Below are positions 34,148-44,439 of a DNA stretch of 64,000 nt, in pieces. The notes beneath the pieces were generated by a model. The model saw only the letters and a list, made by a program, of their open reading frames with translations, did no database searches and was not told where the DNA came from. Numbering within the stretch: position 1 is the stretch's first letter; each line of letters begins with the position of its first letter. This DNA comes from Dichetophora obliterata (Eukaryota > Arthropoda > Insecta > Diptera > Sciomyzidae), in NCBI GenBank assembly GCA_963920525.1, contig OY986437.1, positions 116,584,715-116,648,714 on the forward strand, written 5' to 3'. Both the position numbers and the translations under genes were made by a program.

Positions 34148-36670
34148 CAGAGGTTGCCAAGTGGTGGGCCGCGGCCCCCTGGGGGGCCGAAGACCGCCTG
34201 CAGGGGAGCCGCAGATATTTCCAAAAAGCTCTTTTGTCTTATCTCTGAAAAAACAATTAAAAAAAAAAAATTACGAGAGACTTACATTGTAACATATCTT
34301 GCGTAAAAGTTACTTGTACGTAAATTTTTGAAACCTCTGAGCGACCCTGTGTATTCTGTACACTTTTTGACAGCTCTTGCAACGGTGTTAACTTGGCGCA
34401 AGTGAAATCAATCATTTCTACTAATTGTCAAAATATTTAAAAAACCTGCAACTTTGACCGGTAAACATAGCAGTCATTTTTTAAGCTAATTTAATCAGGA
34501 GAAAAAAATGGATAAATGGTTAATAAAAAAAACACAGGAAACAACACACAATTCGACGCAAGGATTAACAAATGCAGCAGGCTCATCTTCATCTGAGGAG
34601 AATATTTCTGAAGTGGTTCCCGTTGCAAAGAAACCAAAATTTTCTTTGGTTGGGAAAACAAGAAAATATGACGAATCATATTTGCAGTTTGGTTTTATTA
34701 TAACTGAGGAAAATTCAATGCATCCTTTGTGTGTAATCTGTCAAAAAACATTATCAAATGATTGCATGAGACCAGGAAAACTTAAACGCCATTTGAGTAT
34801 GGTTCACAGTGTGTTTTTTAAACAGAACCAATTGAGTTTTTTAGAAGGAAAGCTGAAATTATAAAAACCCAAAACAAATGTTTGATTAAATACACAAAGT
34901 TAGAAGAACGGTGCTTAAGAGCTTCTTTTGAAACAGCTTTGCTTATTGCAAAAAATAAAAAGGCTCATAGTATTGGCAAAACTTTGATTTCACCAGCAGC
35001 AATAAAAATTTGCGAAGTTATTCATGATTCGCATATAGCAGAACCACTAAAAAAGATTCCGATGTCCGACAATACAATTAAAAGGAGAATTAGTTCCATG
35101 GCTGAAAATATCAGTTCAGCGCTTATATTACGTATTAAACAGAGTAAAATATTTGCTATTCAGCTTGATGAATCAACGGATAACACAAATAATGCAAACT
35201 TAATGGTGTTTGTGAGGTATCCACATGAATTACAACTGAAGGAAGATTTACTATTCTGTAAAAATCTTATGGGAACAACAAGGGGGCTTGACATTTTTAA
35301 ATTAGTAGATGAATTTTTTGAAGAAAACGAGCTGGACTGGAGAAAGTGCGTTGGTGTTTGTACCGATGGTGCTGCAGCTATGACTGGAAGAAATGCAGGC
35401 TTCATAGCAGAGGTAAAAAAGGTGAGCCCAAATGCAATCCACGTTCATTGCATTATTCATAGAGAGCATTTAACATTTCGAAACACATCCAGTCAGCTAA
35501 ATAAAGTTCTGACCGATGTTACGAGTGTTGTTAATTTTATAAAACGCCATGCTAGTAATTCAAGACTGTTTACTATTGTATGCAAAGAAATGGGTTCGGA
35601 TCACGAATGCCTCTTGTACCACACTGAGGTAAGATGGCTTTCTCGAGGAAAAGTTCTGAAAAGGGTTTTGTAATTAAAAGATGAAATTCGAATTTTTCTT
35701 CTGGAGAAAAAAGAATGCTTAGCAAATAGCTTTTGTGATGAAAAATGGCTCTGCCTTCTTTCTTACTTATCAGATTTTTTCGAAAAAGTAAACGAATTAA
35801 ATCTTTCACTACAAGGTAGATCCACAAATATCATCACTCTTAATTCAAAAATACAATCATTTCAACAAAAATTAGTTATGTGGTCCAAAGTTTTGAAGAA
35901 TGACAATTTTGATTTTTGTCCATCTTTACAAGCTTTCACAGAGGAAAATGATATACTGATATCAAGTGAACTGAAAAATATCATTGGAGAACACCTTTCG
36001 CAGTGCATAAAATTTTTTCAAAAATATTTTCCAAACCTAAATAACGATGGAGAACATGATTGGATAAAAATTCCATTTTCTTCGAATTTAGACTTCGATC
36101 ACCTTCCATTAACAATTCAGGAGAATTTAATTGAAATGAGGTCTGATTCAATCATTCAAAATGAATTCATCATAAGTGATCTCTCAGAATTTTGGATGAA
36201 GCGACTTGAGGAGTATCCAAATTTAACACACATGGCTTTAAAAATTTGAATTCCTTTTGCAACCACATATTTGTGTGAATCCGCATTTTCGTCCCTTGTT
36301 TACATAAAAAATAAACAAAGATCTCAACTTGCACCTGAATCGCTTGAGCATAATTTAAGACTTTCGCTTTCAAGTATTGAACCAGACATAAATTTTTTAT
36401 GCAAAACTCATCATACTCAAAAATCGCATTAAAATCTATAATTTACTGTTTTTGTTTTGTTCTATAAAATTTTTGTTATGTTTTTTCTCATATATTTTAA
36501 AGTTTGTTTTTTATTAATTAATTGTTTACTAATTACTTTGAATTGACTTCAAAAATAAAAAATAGTTCATCTCATTAAAAATATGTAAAAAAATGTATTT
36601 AGGGGGCCGCACATTTTTAAGGGTGGTGTTAGGGAGCCGCGAGCAAGATGAAGTTGACGACCACTGCTCT
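34148..36670 (+). mobile_element. BED-finger hAT transposon inserted in the tandem repeat
   Basis: The left end starts CAGAGGTTGCCAAGTGG and the right end is a diverged inverse ending near CCACTGCTCT (36,670). The subterminal GGGCCGCGGCCCCCT block near 34,170 is mirrored in GGGGGCCGCAC near 36,602. Tandem repeat sequence lies on both sides. The 8 bp duplication is not clean (GTTTAGAA against CTAGAGGG). It carries one transposase gene, now broken. Confidence 0.75.
34508..36432 (+). pseudogene. hAT transposase, ZBED5/SCAND3-like
   Basis: The start at 34,508 (MDKWLIKK) is preceded by an A-rich context. Residues about 55-105 form a BED zinc finger: GFIITEENSMHPLCVICQKT then KLKRHLSMVH. A frameshift near 34,862 separates the next part (CLIKYTKLEERCLRASFETA), which continues into the catalytic core: FAIQLDESTDNTN (Asp), GVCTDGAAAMTG, HVHCIIHREHL and EVRWLSRGKVL. 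Stops at 35,671-35,673 and 36,247-36,249 interrupt an otherwise intact frame. The C-terminus has the hAT dimerisation motif YLCESAFSSLVYIKN and ends at 36,432. Length and order match full transposases of this hAT branch. Only three lesions are visible, so decay is relatively recent. Confidence 0.9.
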
Positions 36671-36897
36671 AGAGGGCTCTATATTAAACTCTATGTGACT
36701 TCACATAACTTTCTTCATCAGACAATCAAAACGCTTGTAACGATACCTCATTTGCTTATGTCACTTAAAATTTTTTTTGCTCATGACTTTATTTCCGCTA
36801 GAGGGCGCTATATTAAGTTAAATATGCCGTCACATAGCTATTAACCAGAAGACTATCAAAACGCTTCCAACGCTAACTCATTTTTCAAATTATGATA
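36671..36897 (+). repeat. Tandem repeat, middle part
   Basis: Continuation of the ~145 bp units (CTAGAGGGCxCTATATTAA, AAAACGCTT, CxATACCTCATTT) between the hAT and Tigger insertions. Confidence 0.75.
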
Positions 36898-37229
36898 GGG
36901 GAAGCTCGGTCAAGACGAAAATATGTTAAGGGAAAGGCTAAAAAAAACGCAAGTTTCTAATCAACTAAAGACTTTTTTTTATTAATTTGTACTTTAGTTA
37001 ACCATCTTTGGAAAATGCTAGTATAAACTTTAAAACTTAAACAACCTCGAAATAAATTTTTGATAACAAAAATAAGTGGCTATTATCCGTGTTGCCCGGC
37101 CCCCACGGGTAAAACGGACACCCAGGGCAAAAAGGATAAGTACAGAAATTGGTGTTTTAATCTTCGCACTCATCACATAGGTTTCAGTATATACTTCTGA
37201 GCACACTTAACATACCAATTTTTTGTCCT

Positions 37230-38539
37230 TCCGATTTTTATTGTTAGACTTCTTTACTATTTTATGTTTAGTAGAACAGGTCAAATCTGATATATTAATC
37301 TTTTTCCATATAGACTTTCCAGAACCTGCCAAATAAGATTTTTTGTTTTTTATGAGCTGTTTTACTGAGTCCTGCTAGCTCAGCTATTTTTGACTTTTTA
37401 TCATTAGCTTTTTAAACTTTTTAGCTTGCTCTTCTTTAACAGAAGTAGATGTCAACCCCTCTGATTTTTGCATCTTCTGTTTTCGACTAGTTTTTGAAGC
37501 ACAATGGTCGGTAAGGGTCTGATTTGCAACTGTGTAAGGCTATGTTTCACTACTTTTAATGGATTGTTAAAATACTTTTTTAACTCCATAAACGGCCACG
37601 TCAAGTGATTGCATTCGGTTTGTAGTGTGTGGTGCAAATGATAAAAATATGTTATTTTTTTAATCAAACTCCAAAGCTGAATAAAACTTGTGCGATTCAT
37701 GGTTATCAAGCAAGAGTAGCACTTTTCTGTCCTCACTTGGGTGAGCCTTTTCAGCAAAAAAGTGCAACCAGCTTAAAAAAGCCACTCTTGTGGCTTGTAG
37801 CTTGTGAGCCTGGGGGCGCACCATCTAATAGTCTTTCCTGCATTCGTTTGCGCGCAAATATAAAAAAATTTGGTATAAATGTACCTGCTGCGTTACAGCA
37901 GCATATGATAGTAGTTAACTGACCTCTTTCTGTACTGTTTATGACGCCGACTTGTTTTTTCCTTTAATAGACAGGACTTTCGGTGGTTTAATTGTGCTAC
38001 TCTTAATGCCGGTCTCATCCATGGTATATATAACGGTTGCATCAAGGTTGTATTTTTCTACCAGAGCCCGATAATTGGTATAAAACAACTCAGCTTGTGG
38101 TCTGTTGAAACCTCTTGTTCTTGCTAGAGATGTTGGCTCCGGTGATGTGAGTACAATTTCTGGATGTCGACTCTTGAAAACCAGTCATTACCCGCTTTGC
38201 CATTTTTGAAGGGATTAGCGATATTATTTTTTGTTGCATATTGATACACCAGTTCCAAGAAATCTGCACGAGTTAGGCCGAAAAACAGGCTGTCTAATTT
38301 TTTCAAATATTCACATAGCTCCTTTTCTTGCTCTGGTGAAAAAACCGTTTTAAATCTACTCAGTTTCTTGACGTGTTTCTTGACTTTATATGTCGATGCA
38401 AAGTTGTATATGGAATTCTAAATTCAGTAGCGGTAGATTTGATAGATTTCCCCGCTACTTTTACAGCTTTTATTGCTTTCGGAAGTGATTCTTCTGACCA
38501 TACTCTTAGAATACTTTTGCGTTTGTATTTAAGCACCAT
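37230..38539 (-). pseudogene. Tigger/pogo-type DDE transposase
   Basis: From ATG at 38,539 the minus strand reads MVLKYKRKSILRVWSEESLP and STATEFRIPYTTLHRHIKS, a psq helix-turn-helix. A CENP-B-type second helix domain follows (SLFFGLTRADFLELVYQYAT and NGKAGNDWFSRV, about 38,165-38,300). The DDE catalytic domain is present in pieces: RALVEKYNLDATVIYTMDET region (about 37,990-38,070), RKVLLLLDNHESH near 37,700 and PHTTNRMQSLDVAVYG near 37,590. At least three frameshifts or stops split it, including near 38,370, 38,125 and 37,660. Domain order is that of complete Tigger/pogo proteins, so this was once autonomous. Confidence 0.85.
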
Positions 38540-38918
38540 CTAAAACAAAATAATCATGTTTTTAATGTGTTTAATTTCGACATAAAAGTATTATCGAACT
38601 AACCGGGCAAAACGAATAGCTATTCACCTTGCCCATATCCATCTTGCCCAAAGCACTAATATTTAAAGTTGTATTAGCCTACTGTAAAACTTCTTCCGAC
38701 GAATGAAAAGTTACGAACACAAATTAAATTCAAAAAACATACAATCGATTAAACAGAGTCTATTCGTTAACATTTAACTCATAATACAAAAATCAATATT
38801 CATACCTTGGCAAAAACCGTAACAAAACAGCAAAAACACTTTTATTTTTATGTTTACAACAAATGACCGGGTCTATTGTTTCTTTGAACTGTCATGGCGC
38901 TGCTGAGTTGCTGCTTTA

Positions 38919-39419
38919 AGGCTGGATTACCCAAGCGTAAGGTAACGTAGCGCGACGTTGCCAATTGTCAAGCTAAAATCTGTTTAATGATAAATGTGTA
39001 CAAGTCGTTACCGAAATCGTAACGTGGCGTGACGCAGCGTAGAAGTCTGTAGAAAATAGATTTCTACGCAACGTTACAATTTTTGACAGTTCGACAGCTG
39101 TGTTACAAGCGAAAAATTTGTTTAACTTCACGTTATTGTAAATTTTAATGCTATATAAGAAAGAATGCAATCTTTTATTGACGAGGAGAAGTAAATAAGC
39201 CTACTAGAATAAAATGAGTGCCCTGCACTACGCCGCCTGCACTACGTTGGATTACGATTTCGGTAATCGCTTATCCTCGACACAACGTCGCACTACGGTT
39301 CATCCCGCTGCGCCACCTCACGTTACGCTTGGGTAATCAAGCCTTTATCCTCGAGGCAACGTCGCACTACGCTACATCCTGCTGCGCCACCTCACGTTAC
39401 GCTTGGGTAATCAAGCCTT
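38919..39419. mobile_element. MITE nested in the Tigger element, TA duplication
   Basis: The left end AAGGCTGGATTACCCAAGCG is mirrored by CGCTTGGGTAATCAAGCCTT at the right, with TA outside both (38,917-38,918; 39,420-39,421). Near the right end a ~70 bp block containing CAACGTCGCACTACG and CTGCGCCACCTCACGTTACG is present twice in tandem. The TAAGGC end is shared with elements at 41,613 and 52,278. Confidence 0.8.
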
Positions 39420-39534
39420 TACCTACACGAGCTCGTCCAATAGTGCCACCTATTGTAAGTTTTGAAATCAAGTATTCATCTTACCCACACTATGCATCTT
39501 GCCCGGGCTTGCCCTAAGTAGTTTAGAAGTGAGG

Positions 39535-39807
39535 CACTGAACACATTCAAGACGGCAACGACTTTACGACGCGACAAAAGATTATTTTACATGCTGGATA
39601 AATGGAGGTGAATTTGGTGAAAATGTCGCAGCTACATAGAAATGTTGCTGTCGCCGGTATAGAATTATTTCTAATTTGACGGGCGACAACAGCGCAAATA
39701 TAAGGGTTCGTGTATGCAAGAATGAAACAATTGTATGATTTGTCCATATTGTTGACTCTTTCTTCATGTCGAGTCGTAATGTCGTGTAGTCGTGAATGTG
39801 TTCAGTG
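39535..39807. mobile_element. MITE with CACTGAACACATTCA ends
   Basis: CACTGAACACATTCA (39,535) is mirrored by TGAATGTGTTCAGTG (ending 39,807). The interior has CGACAACAGCGCAAA-like sequence also seen in diverged form near 1,210. No target duplication is obvious. Confidence 0.65.
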
Positions 39808-40068
39808 CATGAGAGTGGAACAGATGAACATATATACATACATACCGGTCAAACACATATACAACGTTGCCGTTTGGATCCAATTGGATCCATTTGGATA
39901 CTTTTTTCTTTTAAAAATTTATGGATACTTTTTTTAAGCGTCAGTGTACGTTTGGATACTTTTTTAAAAAAATCTTTTTTAATATGAATATATGATTTTG
40001 TTTTCAGTATATATAAAATAAGCAGTCCCTTCAGTTCGATAAAAACGCTAAGATAAATGATGACATTA

Positions 40069-40210
40069 ACTGCATTATTCTGTATCAAGAAGATGCACAC
40101 CAACGATGAGAAAGAAACGCGAAGCAATACAATTTTGTATGGAAAAAAAGATTGCTTCTTGTGTCTTTCTAATTGTTGGTTTGATTTTTCGTGATACAGA
40201 ATAATACAGT
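40069..40210. mobile_element. Hairpin mini-element, copy 1
   Basis: ACTGCATTATTCTGTATCA at the left is mirrored by the right end. The arms include CACCAACGATGAGAAAGA and AAGCAATACA. Total about 142 bp, nearly all arm. Same family as 41,391-41,533 but with more mismatches. Confidence 0.75.
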
Positions 40211-40219
40211 AAGACAATT

Positions 40220-40432
40220 TTGGGCAATATTTTCTTATCAAAAAAATGCATTAAAGCAACCTCTTTAAAAAGAACTCTAAAATTTTGTGAAAATTATCTT
40301 AAGCCTTCCATGATGCTCAGATGCAGCTCAACGTGTTTTTCTGATTTAAAACTAGCAAATAACGGTAAGACTTATAGATTTTCTTTGGAAACGGTAGCAA
40401 ATATTTTGTTCTACAAAATTCTTAGAAATTAA
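40220..40432 (+). pseudogene. Possible hAT transposase C-terminal scrap
   Basis: The frame contains CSSTCFSDLKLANNGKTYRF then SLETVANILFYK, which resembles the Cys-x(3)-FS ... LS-ETV-LF pattern at the C-terminus of ZBED-type hAT transposases. Its location inside a TSD-flanked hAT supports this. Nothing else of the protein is recognisable. Confidence 0.35.
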
Positions 40433-41390
40433 TATATATGAACTTATAAATTTAGGATGACATTACTTGTTGATAAAAAAAAGTTAAAACAACTTTATTT
40501 AAGATATTTATTGTAATCAATAGTAAAAAATTGGTGCAACTTTTTAAAAAAATCTTTAATATTTAACCCTTAAGATTCCCGTAGCGATTGCAAATTGTAA
40601 CGAAACCTAATAATTCTAGTATAGCTTGTAGCGACAAGTACCCTTGTTAATTTCCACTTTGATTTCGTCTCTCCGATAAATTGGCACCAACATATTTTGA
40701 CCCTGTCAAAAAGTGACTATTTTTTACACCACACAGCGAGAAGAAGATGCAATAAAATAATTTTTTTTTTTTGGAATATTGTTTTTTGTATTATTTACGT
40801 AAATAAAATTTCAAGTCTTTGCGATAAATATTATAAATTAATTTTTTTTAACGTGCAATGATAGCTTAATATACTCGTAATTAAAGGGCAATAGCAACCA
40901 ATATAATTAAAAACTGAATAAGTTGTTTAATTTTTTCCTTTTTTTTTCAATTAAATTTTGTTTTGTATATTGCTTTTGAATAAATATTATACTTTTTAAA
41001 TTAATGTAATTAAGGCAATAGAAACGCAAATAAAAGATAGAAGTACTGAAATTTATGTTCCTTTTTAATATTATTACACATGTTTTGTTTCTTATTATTA
41101 TACTTTAATAAAAATATTTGTTAGTCTTAAAATTAAATAAATAAAATTGTTATGGAAGCTTTAAAAGTTGGGTTTCATTATTTAAATATATTAAAATGTT
41201 ATTTTTGTGTTTAAAAAATGAATGTATTATTGGTTTTTGGATTTTGATACGTGAATACTTTTTTTTAAAGTGGATACTTTTAAATACTTTTTTGACCTTT
41301 TCATTGATACTTTTTTCAGCATCGTCGCAGCAACACTGCACATATACCTCTCCTTTTGCTTTGCCGTAGTCGGGTAAAAAGTAGTCGATT

Positions 41391-41533
41391 TAGTGCATTA
41401 TTCTGTATCACGAACAAGCACACCAACGATGAGAAGGACACGAGAAGCAATACAATTTTGTATCGAAGAAAGTATTGCTTCTCGTGTCTTTCTCATCGTT
41501 GGTGTGCTTCTTCGTGATACAGAATAATGCAGT
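41391..41533. mobile_element. Hairpin mini-element, copy 2
   Basis: The arms TAGTGCATTATTCTGTATCA / GCACACCAACGATGAGAA / ACACGAGAAGCAATAC are mirrored almost perfectly around a loop near 41,460. About 143 bp in total. Confidence 0.85.
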
Positions 41534-41612
41534 TAGTCTAGTGTAAGGCAGGCCACGAACTATCAAATTTATTGCAAAATCTGCGCTCGTTGTACTGCAG
41601 ATCGTACAGTTA

Positions 41613-42084
41613 AGGCCCAGTTATAATAGACGTAACGTAATGTAGTGAAATGTCACTGCAGCAGTGTGTTCTGTCACTTACTGTTTCAATCAATACTTTT
41701 CTTATACAAGTGATTATAATAGAAGTAACGTAATGTAACGGAACGTAAAGATCCGTTGGATTTCGATTTCTACGTTACTTTACATTACGTCTATTCAAAG
41801 AACAACTAAACATTGAGGTTAGATTCGATTATTGCGCTATTTTATATTGTTGAGCTACGCTTTTTGTTGAGTTTTCGTTATTAATGTGATAGTTTTATGT
41901 ATCCACAGCTATAGATAACGAAGATTTAATTGTATTTGTACAGGAACGTGCAATTATTTACGACAAACAACTGCCTGCTACTGCCTATTATAATTGCTTC
42001 AACGTTTTCTTACATTATGTCCCGTCACGATGACAGTTGACAACATTACGTTACTTTACATTACGTCTATTATAACTGGGCCTT
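41613..42084. mobile_element. MITE, AGGCCCAGTTATAATAGACG ends, TA duplication
   Basis: AGGCCCAGTTATAATAGACG (41,613) is mirrored by CGTCTATTATAACTGGGCCT (ending 42,084), with TA outside both. Internal motifs TAACGTAATGTA and their inverses recur several times, so the element has multiple subterminal palindromes. Confidence 0.85.
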
Positions 42085-42179
42085 TAGTGGGCTTGTCGTA
42101 TAAGTACGAAGTTGTTTGACAAACGATTTCATCTTTTGTCTCATCGTACGATAAATTTGATAGTTAGTGGTACCCTGCA

Positions 42180-42540
42180 GTGAAAAATCATACTAGTTAT
42201 GAACAATCTACTTAAAAATAGAAATATAGTTTTAATAACACAAGTATAAAGCCAGTTTACGTAGTACTAGCATACAACTTGTTTCAAAAGGAATATAACA
42301 AAACGAATACTAAATAGCATATAACTAGTATGAAAACTACTAGAATTGAACTGGGTAAAATAATACTAATATGAGACTGGTCAATATTAAACTAGTATTT
42401 AACTATTTCAAAATATACTAGCACAAAGGTGGCTCAAATCATACCAGTAAAAAGCCTAGTTTTGATAATACTAGTATTTTACTGGTTTAAAAATTACTAC
42501 TATCACAACTGGCAAATTATGCCAGTAAAAATACTACCTC
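42180..42540. repeat. Diffuse ACTAGTAT-rich stretch
   Basis: Variants of ACTAGTAT or ACCAGTA recur about every 20-40 bp. No unit length is strict. It may be an old satellite or the subterminal region of an element. Confidence 0.4.
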
Positions 42541-43253
42541 AATTCATATCGAGAATAGGACAATTGTCTTTTCCTGTTTATTGTCTTTATTGTCTTTTAG
42601 TGTTTGTCAGATTTCGTCTTTGTTATTTGTTAGTCGAAGTGATAAAATCGCTCGCAAGAAAAATGACTTCGAATAAAAATTTATAAATTTAATAGAATTA
42701 TTAATTAATATTTATATAGAATTTTTATATATTAACCCATTTATTTTTCTCAACCCACATTATTGTGCATCTTCTTTTTCTAATATTCTAATTTCTTTCT
42801 CTAATGCTTGGTTTTCACTATGTCACTTTCAGTGGTCAGTTGTTGTCAATTAAATTCAAAATAACAACATGTTGACATTTTTTCTAACTTTAACAATCTT
42901 GGAAAATTAAAAACATTTAAATTATTAAATAGAACTATTTAATAAATGAAAATGTTCTAGAGTTGTATTAAGGTGATATTTCAGGTGATAAACTTTTGTG
43001 TCGACATAAAAATAAGATAGTGAAAACCAAGCATAAGGACTATAAGGTCTATCGCGTACGTCTTTACTATTCAAAGGTTGCACAAAATTATGCTTGATAT
43101 GGTACACAATTGAAAATAACTTTTTTTAATTATAATTAAATATAAAAGGGTGCGTAATGCATGACTCGCCTGCAGCGACAAGTTCGGTAAGGCCGGCCCT
43201 GTTTATATGGCTTTGATCTCGTTTAATATTCTTCCTATTAGACATTTGTATTT
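42541..43253. other. No gene recognised; one inverted repeat
   Basis: ATGCTTGGTTTTCACTAT (about 42,804) is mirrored by ATAGTGAAAACCAAGCAT (about 43,016), suggesting the ends of a ~230 bp element. Otherwise AT-rich with no coding similarity. Confidence 0.4.
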
Positions 43254-43690
43254 GGGCAATTCATTGTTCATTGTAATGTTTTAATATATTAATATTTCAA
43301 TGTACTAATTTTTTACAACTGTGAGCACAACTTAAGTGAAAAGTATTGATTTGCAGTTTCAAAACAGCGCTGGAATCTTAAATATGCAGCTAAGATGTTT
43401 TGGATTCTATTAAAAGTAAAATAACTCAATTTAATATTCAGTTTTATTGAAAACTTCATCAAAATTATTTACCAGGTTACTCTCTTTTATTCACGTATAA
43501 CAGCTGTTCACGAAATAACACGTTAACACTCTACAAAAGCATGCCTTGGGGCATTTACAAAAGTGGCAACATTTAACACACCGGTTTAATTTGTGTTTCC
43601 ATGCAAAACAAAAACAAAAAATTAACAGGCAAAATAGCACATTTCAGAATTAGCGCATTAAACCTTAACTAGCATGAACTGTGAATTGCC
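43254..43690 (-). mobile_element. MITE, family 3 (copy at 56.8 kb)
   Basis: It starts GGGCAATTCATTGTTCATTG and ends GCATGAACTGTGAATTGCC. A copy in opposite orientation covers 56,809-57,243 with high similarity throughout. No coding sequence. Confidence 0.8.
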
Positions 43691-43693
43691 TAA

Positions 43694-43978
43694 TTGTTAC
43701 AAAGTTTTAAAAACTTTTTTATAAGTTCTGGATATTTTAGTTGCAGGATTTTTACTGAACGCAATCTACGAGTTAACTATATGCATCGCTTAACTGTACC
43801 TTTGCATCGCACCACTGTTTTTAAGCATTTTTATGAGGTGGCATCTCGCCATTTATATAACAAAATTCCACATAGTCTGAGACAATTACAATCTACCACT
43901 ATTTTCATAAAAAAAAAACTTAAAAACTGGCTTTTTACGATCGACTTTTTTGACTTAGAAAATTTACTATATTAAATC
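43694..43978 (+). pseudogene. C-terminal end of a LINE ORF2
   Basis: The frame reads RNLRVNYMHRLTVPLHRTTV, FKHFYEVASRHLYNKIPHSL and TIFIKKKLKNWLF. The pattern of basic RT tail, VPLHRT, LYNKIPHSLR and F-x(2)-KLK-x(2)-L is typical of the end of LINE reverse transcriptase proteins (CR1/jockey-like). Everything upstream is missing or cut by the MITE at 43,254-43,690. A 3' untranslated stretch and TAA-repeat tail follow, consistent with this being the 3' end of an element. Confidence 0.6.
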
Positions 43979-44365
43979 GATTCATAAAATTACAATTAAG
44001 TTATCGTTTCTCCCATCAAATAAGATTCAATTGTTGCAGATATTGTTCTTAACATAATTTTGCTTGTGAATGTTCATTTATACCGTCAGAAAACTTGTTG
44101 TTTACTTCTTTTCGTAAATTGCTGTGTAACGTTCTTTTTTAGGTTTAACTTTAATGTGCAAGTTTTTTTATAGTTATTGTGTCAATTTTTTTTCAAAACT
44201 CTCTTATCCTATTTTATTTCTTTTCTTATATATTTGATTTTGCTTTTCTAAACAAGTTTGCTCCACGTTAAAAACAAAAAATGTCACAAACTTTTGCTCA
44301 TTAGCTATTTTTTGTAAGCTGTAGATGCTATTAGAAATTAAATTTCATTGTTTTATCAATGAGTT
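43979..44365 (+). other. Probable LINE 3' untranslated region
   Basis: Non-coding, between the LINE C-terminal frame and the TAA repeats. Confidence 0.4.
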
Positions 44366-44369
44366 AATA

Positions 44370-44438
<69 letters not shown>

Positions 44439-44439
44439 T
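44366..44439 (+). repeat. (TAA)n microsatellite, 5' flank of the R4/Dong element
   Basis: About 24 TAA/AAT units, apparently the tail of the preceding LINE. Confidence 0.85.

Larger units (their letters stand above)
36898..39514 (-). mobile_element. Tigger/pogo element with TA duplication
   Basis: The left end GGGGAAGCTCGGTCAAGACG and the inverse of the right end, GGGCAAGCCCGGGCAAGATG, match at most positions, with TA directly outside both (36,896-36,897 and 39,515-39,516). The tandem repeat resumes at AGTAGTTTAGAAG after the right TA. A transposase pseudogene is on the minus strand. A MITE sits between the gene and the right end. Confidence 0.85.
39862..41338. mobile_element. hAT remnant, TSD CACATATA
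   Basis: The octamer CACATATA lies at 39,854-39,861 and 41,339-41,346. The ends are CAACGTTGCCG and, inverted from the right, CAGTGTTGCTG (8 of 11). Subterminal GGATACTTTTTT-type repeats occur in direct orientation near both ends. The interior is largely decayed and contains a hairpin mini-element at 40,069-40,210. Confidence 0.75.
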
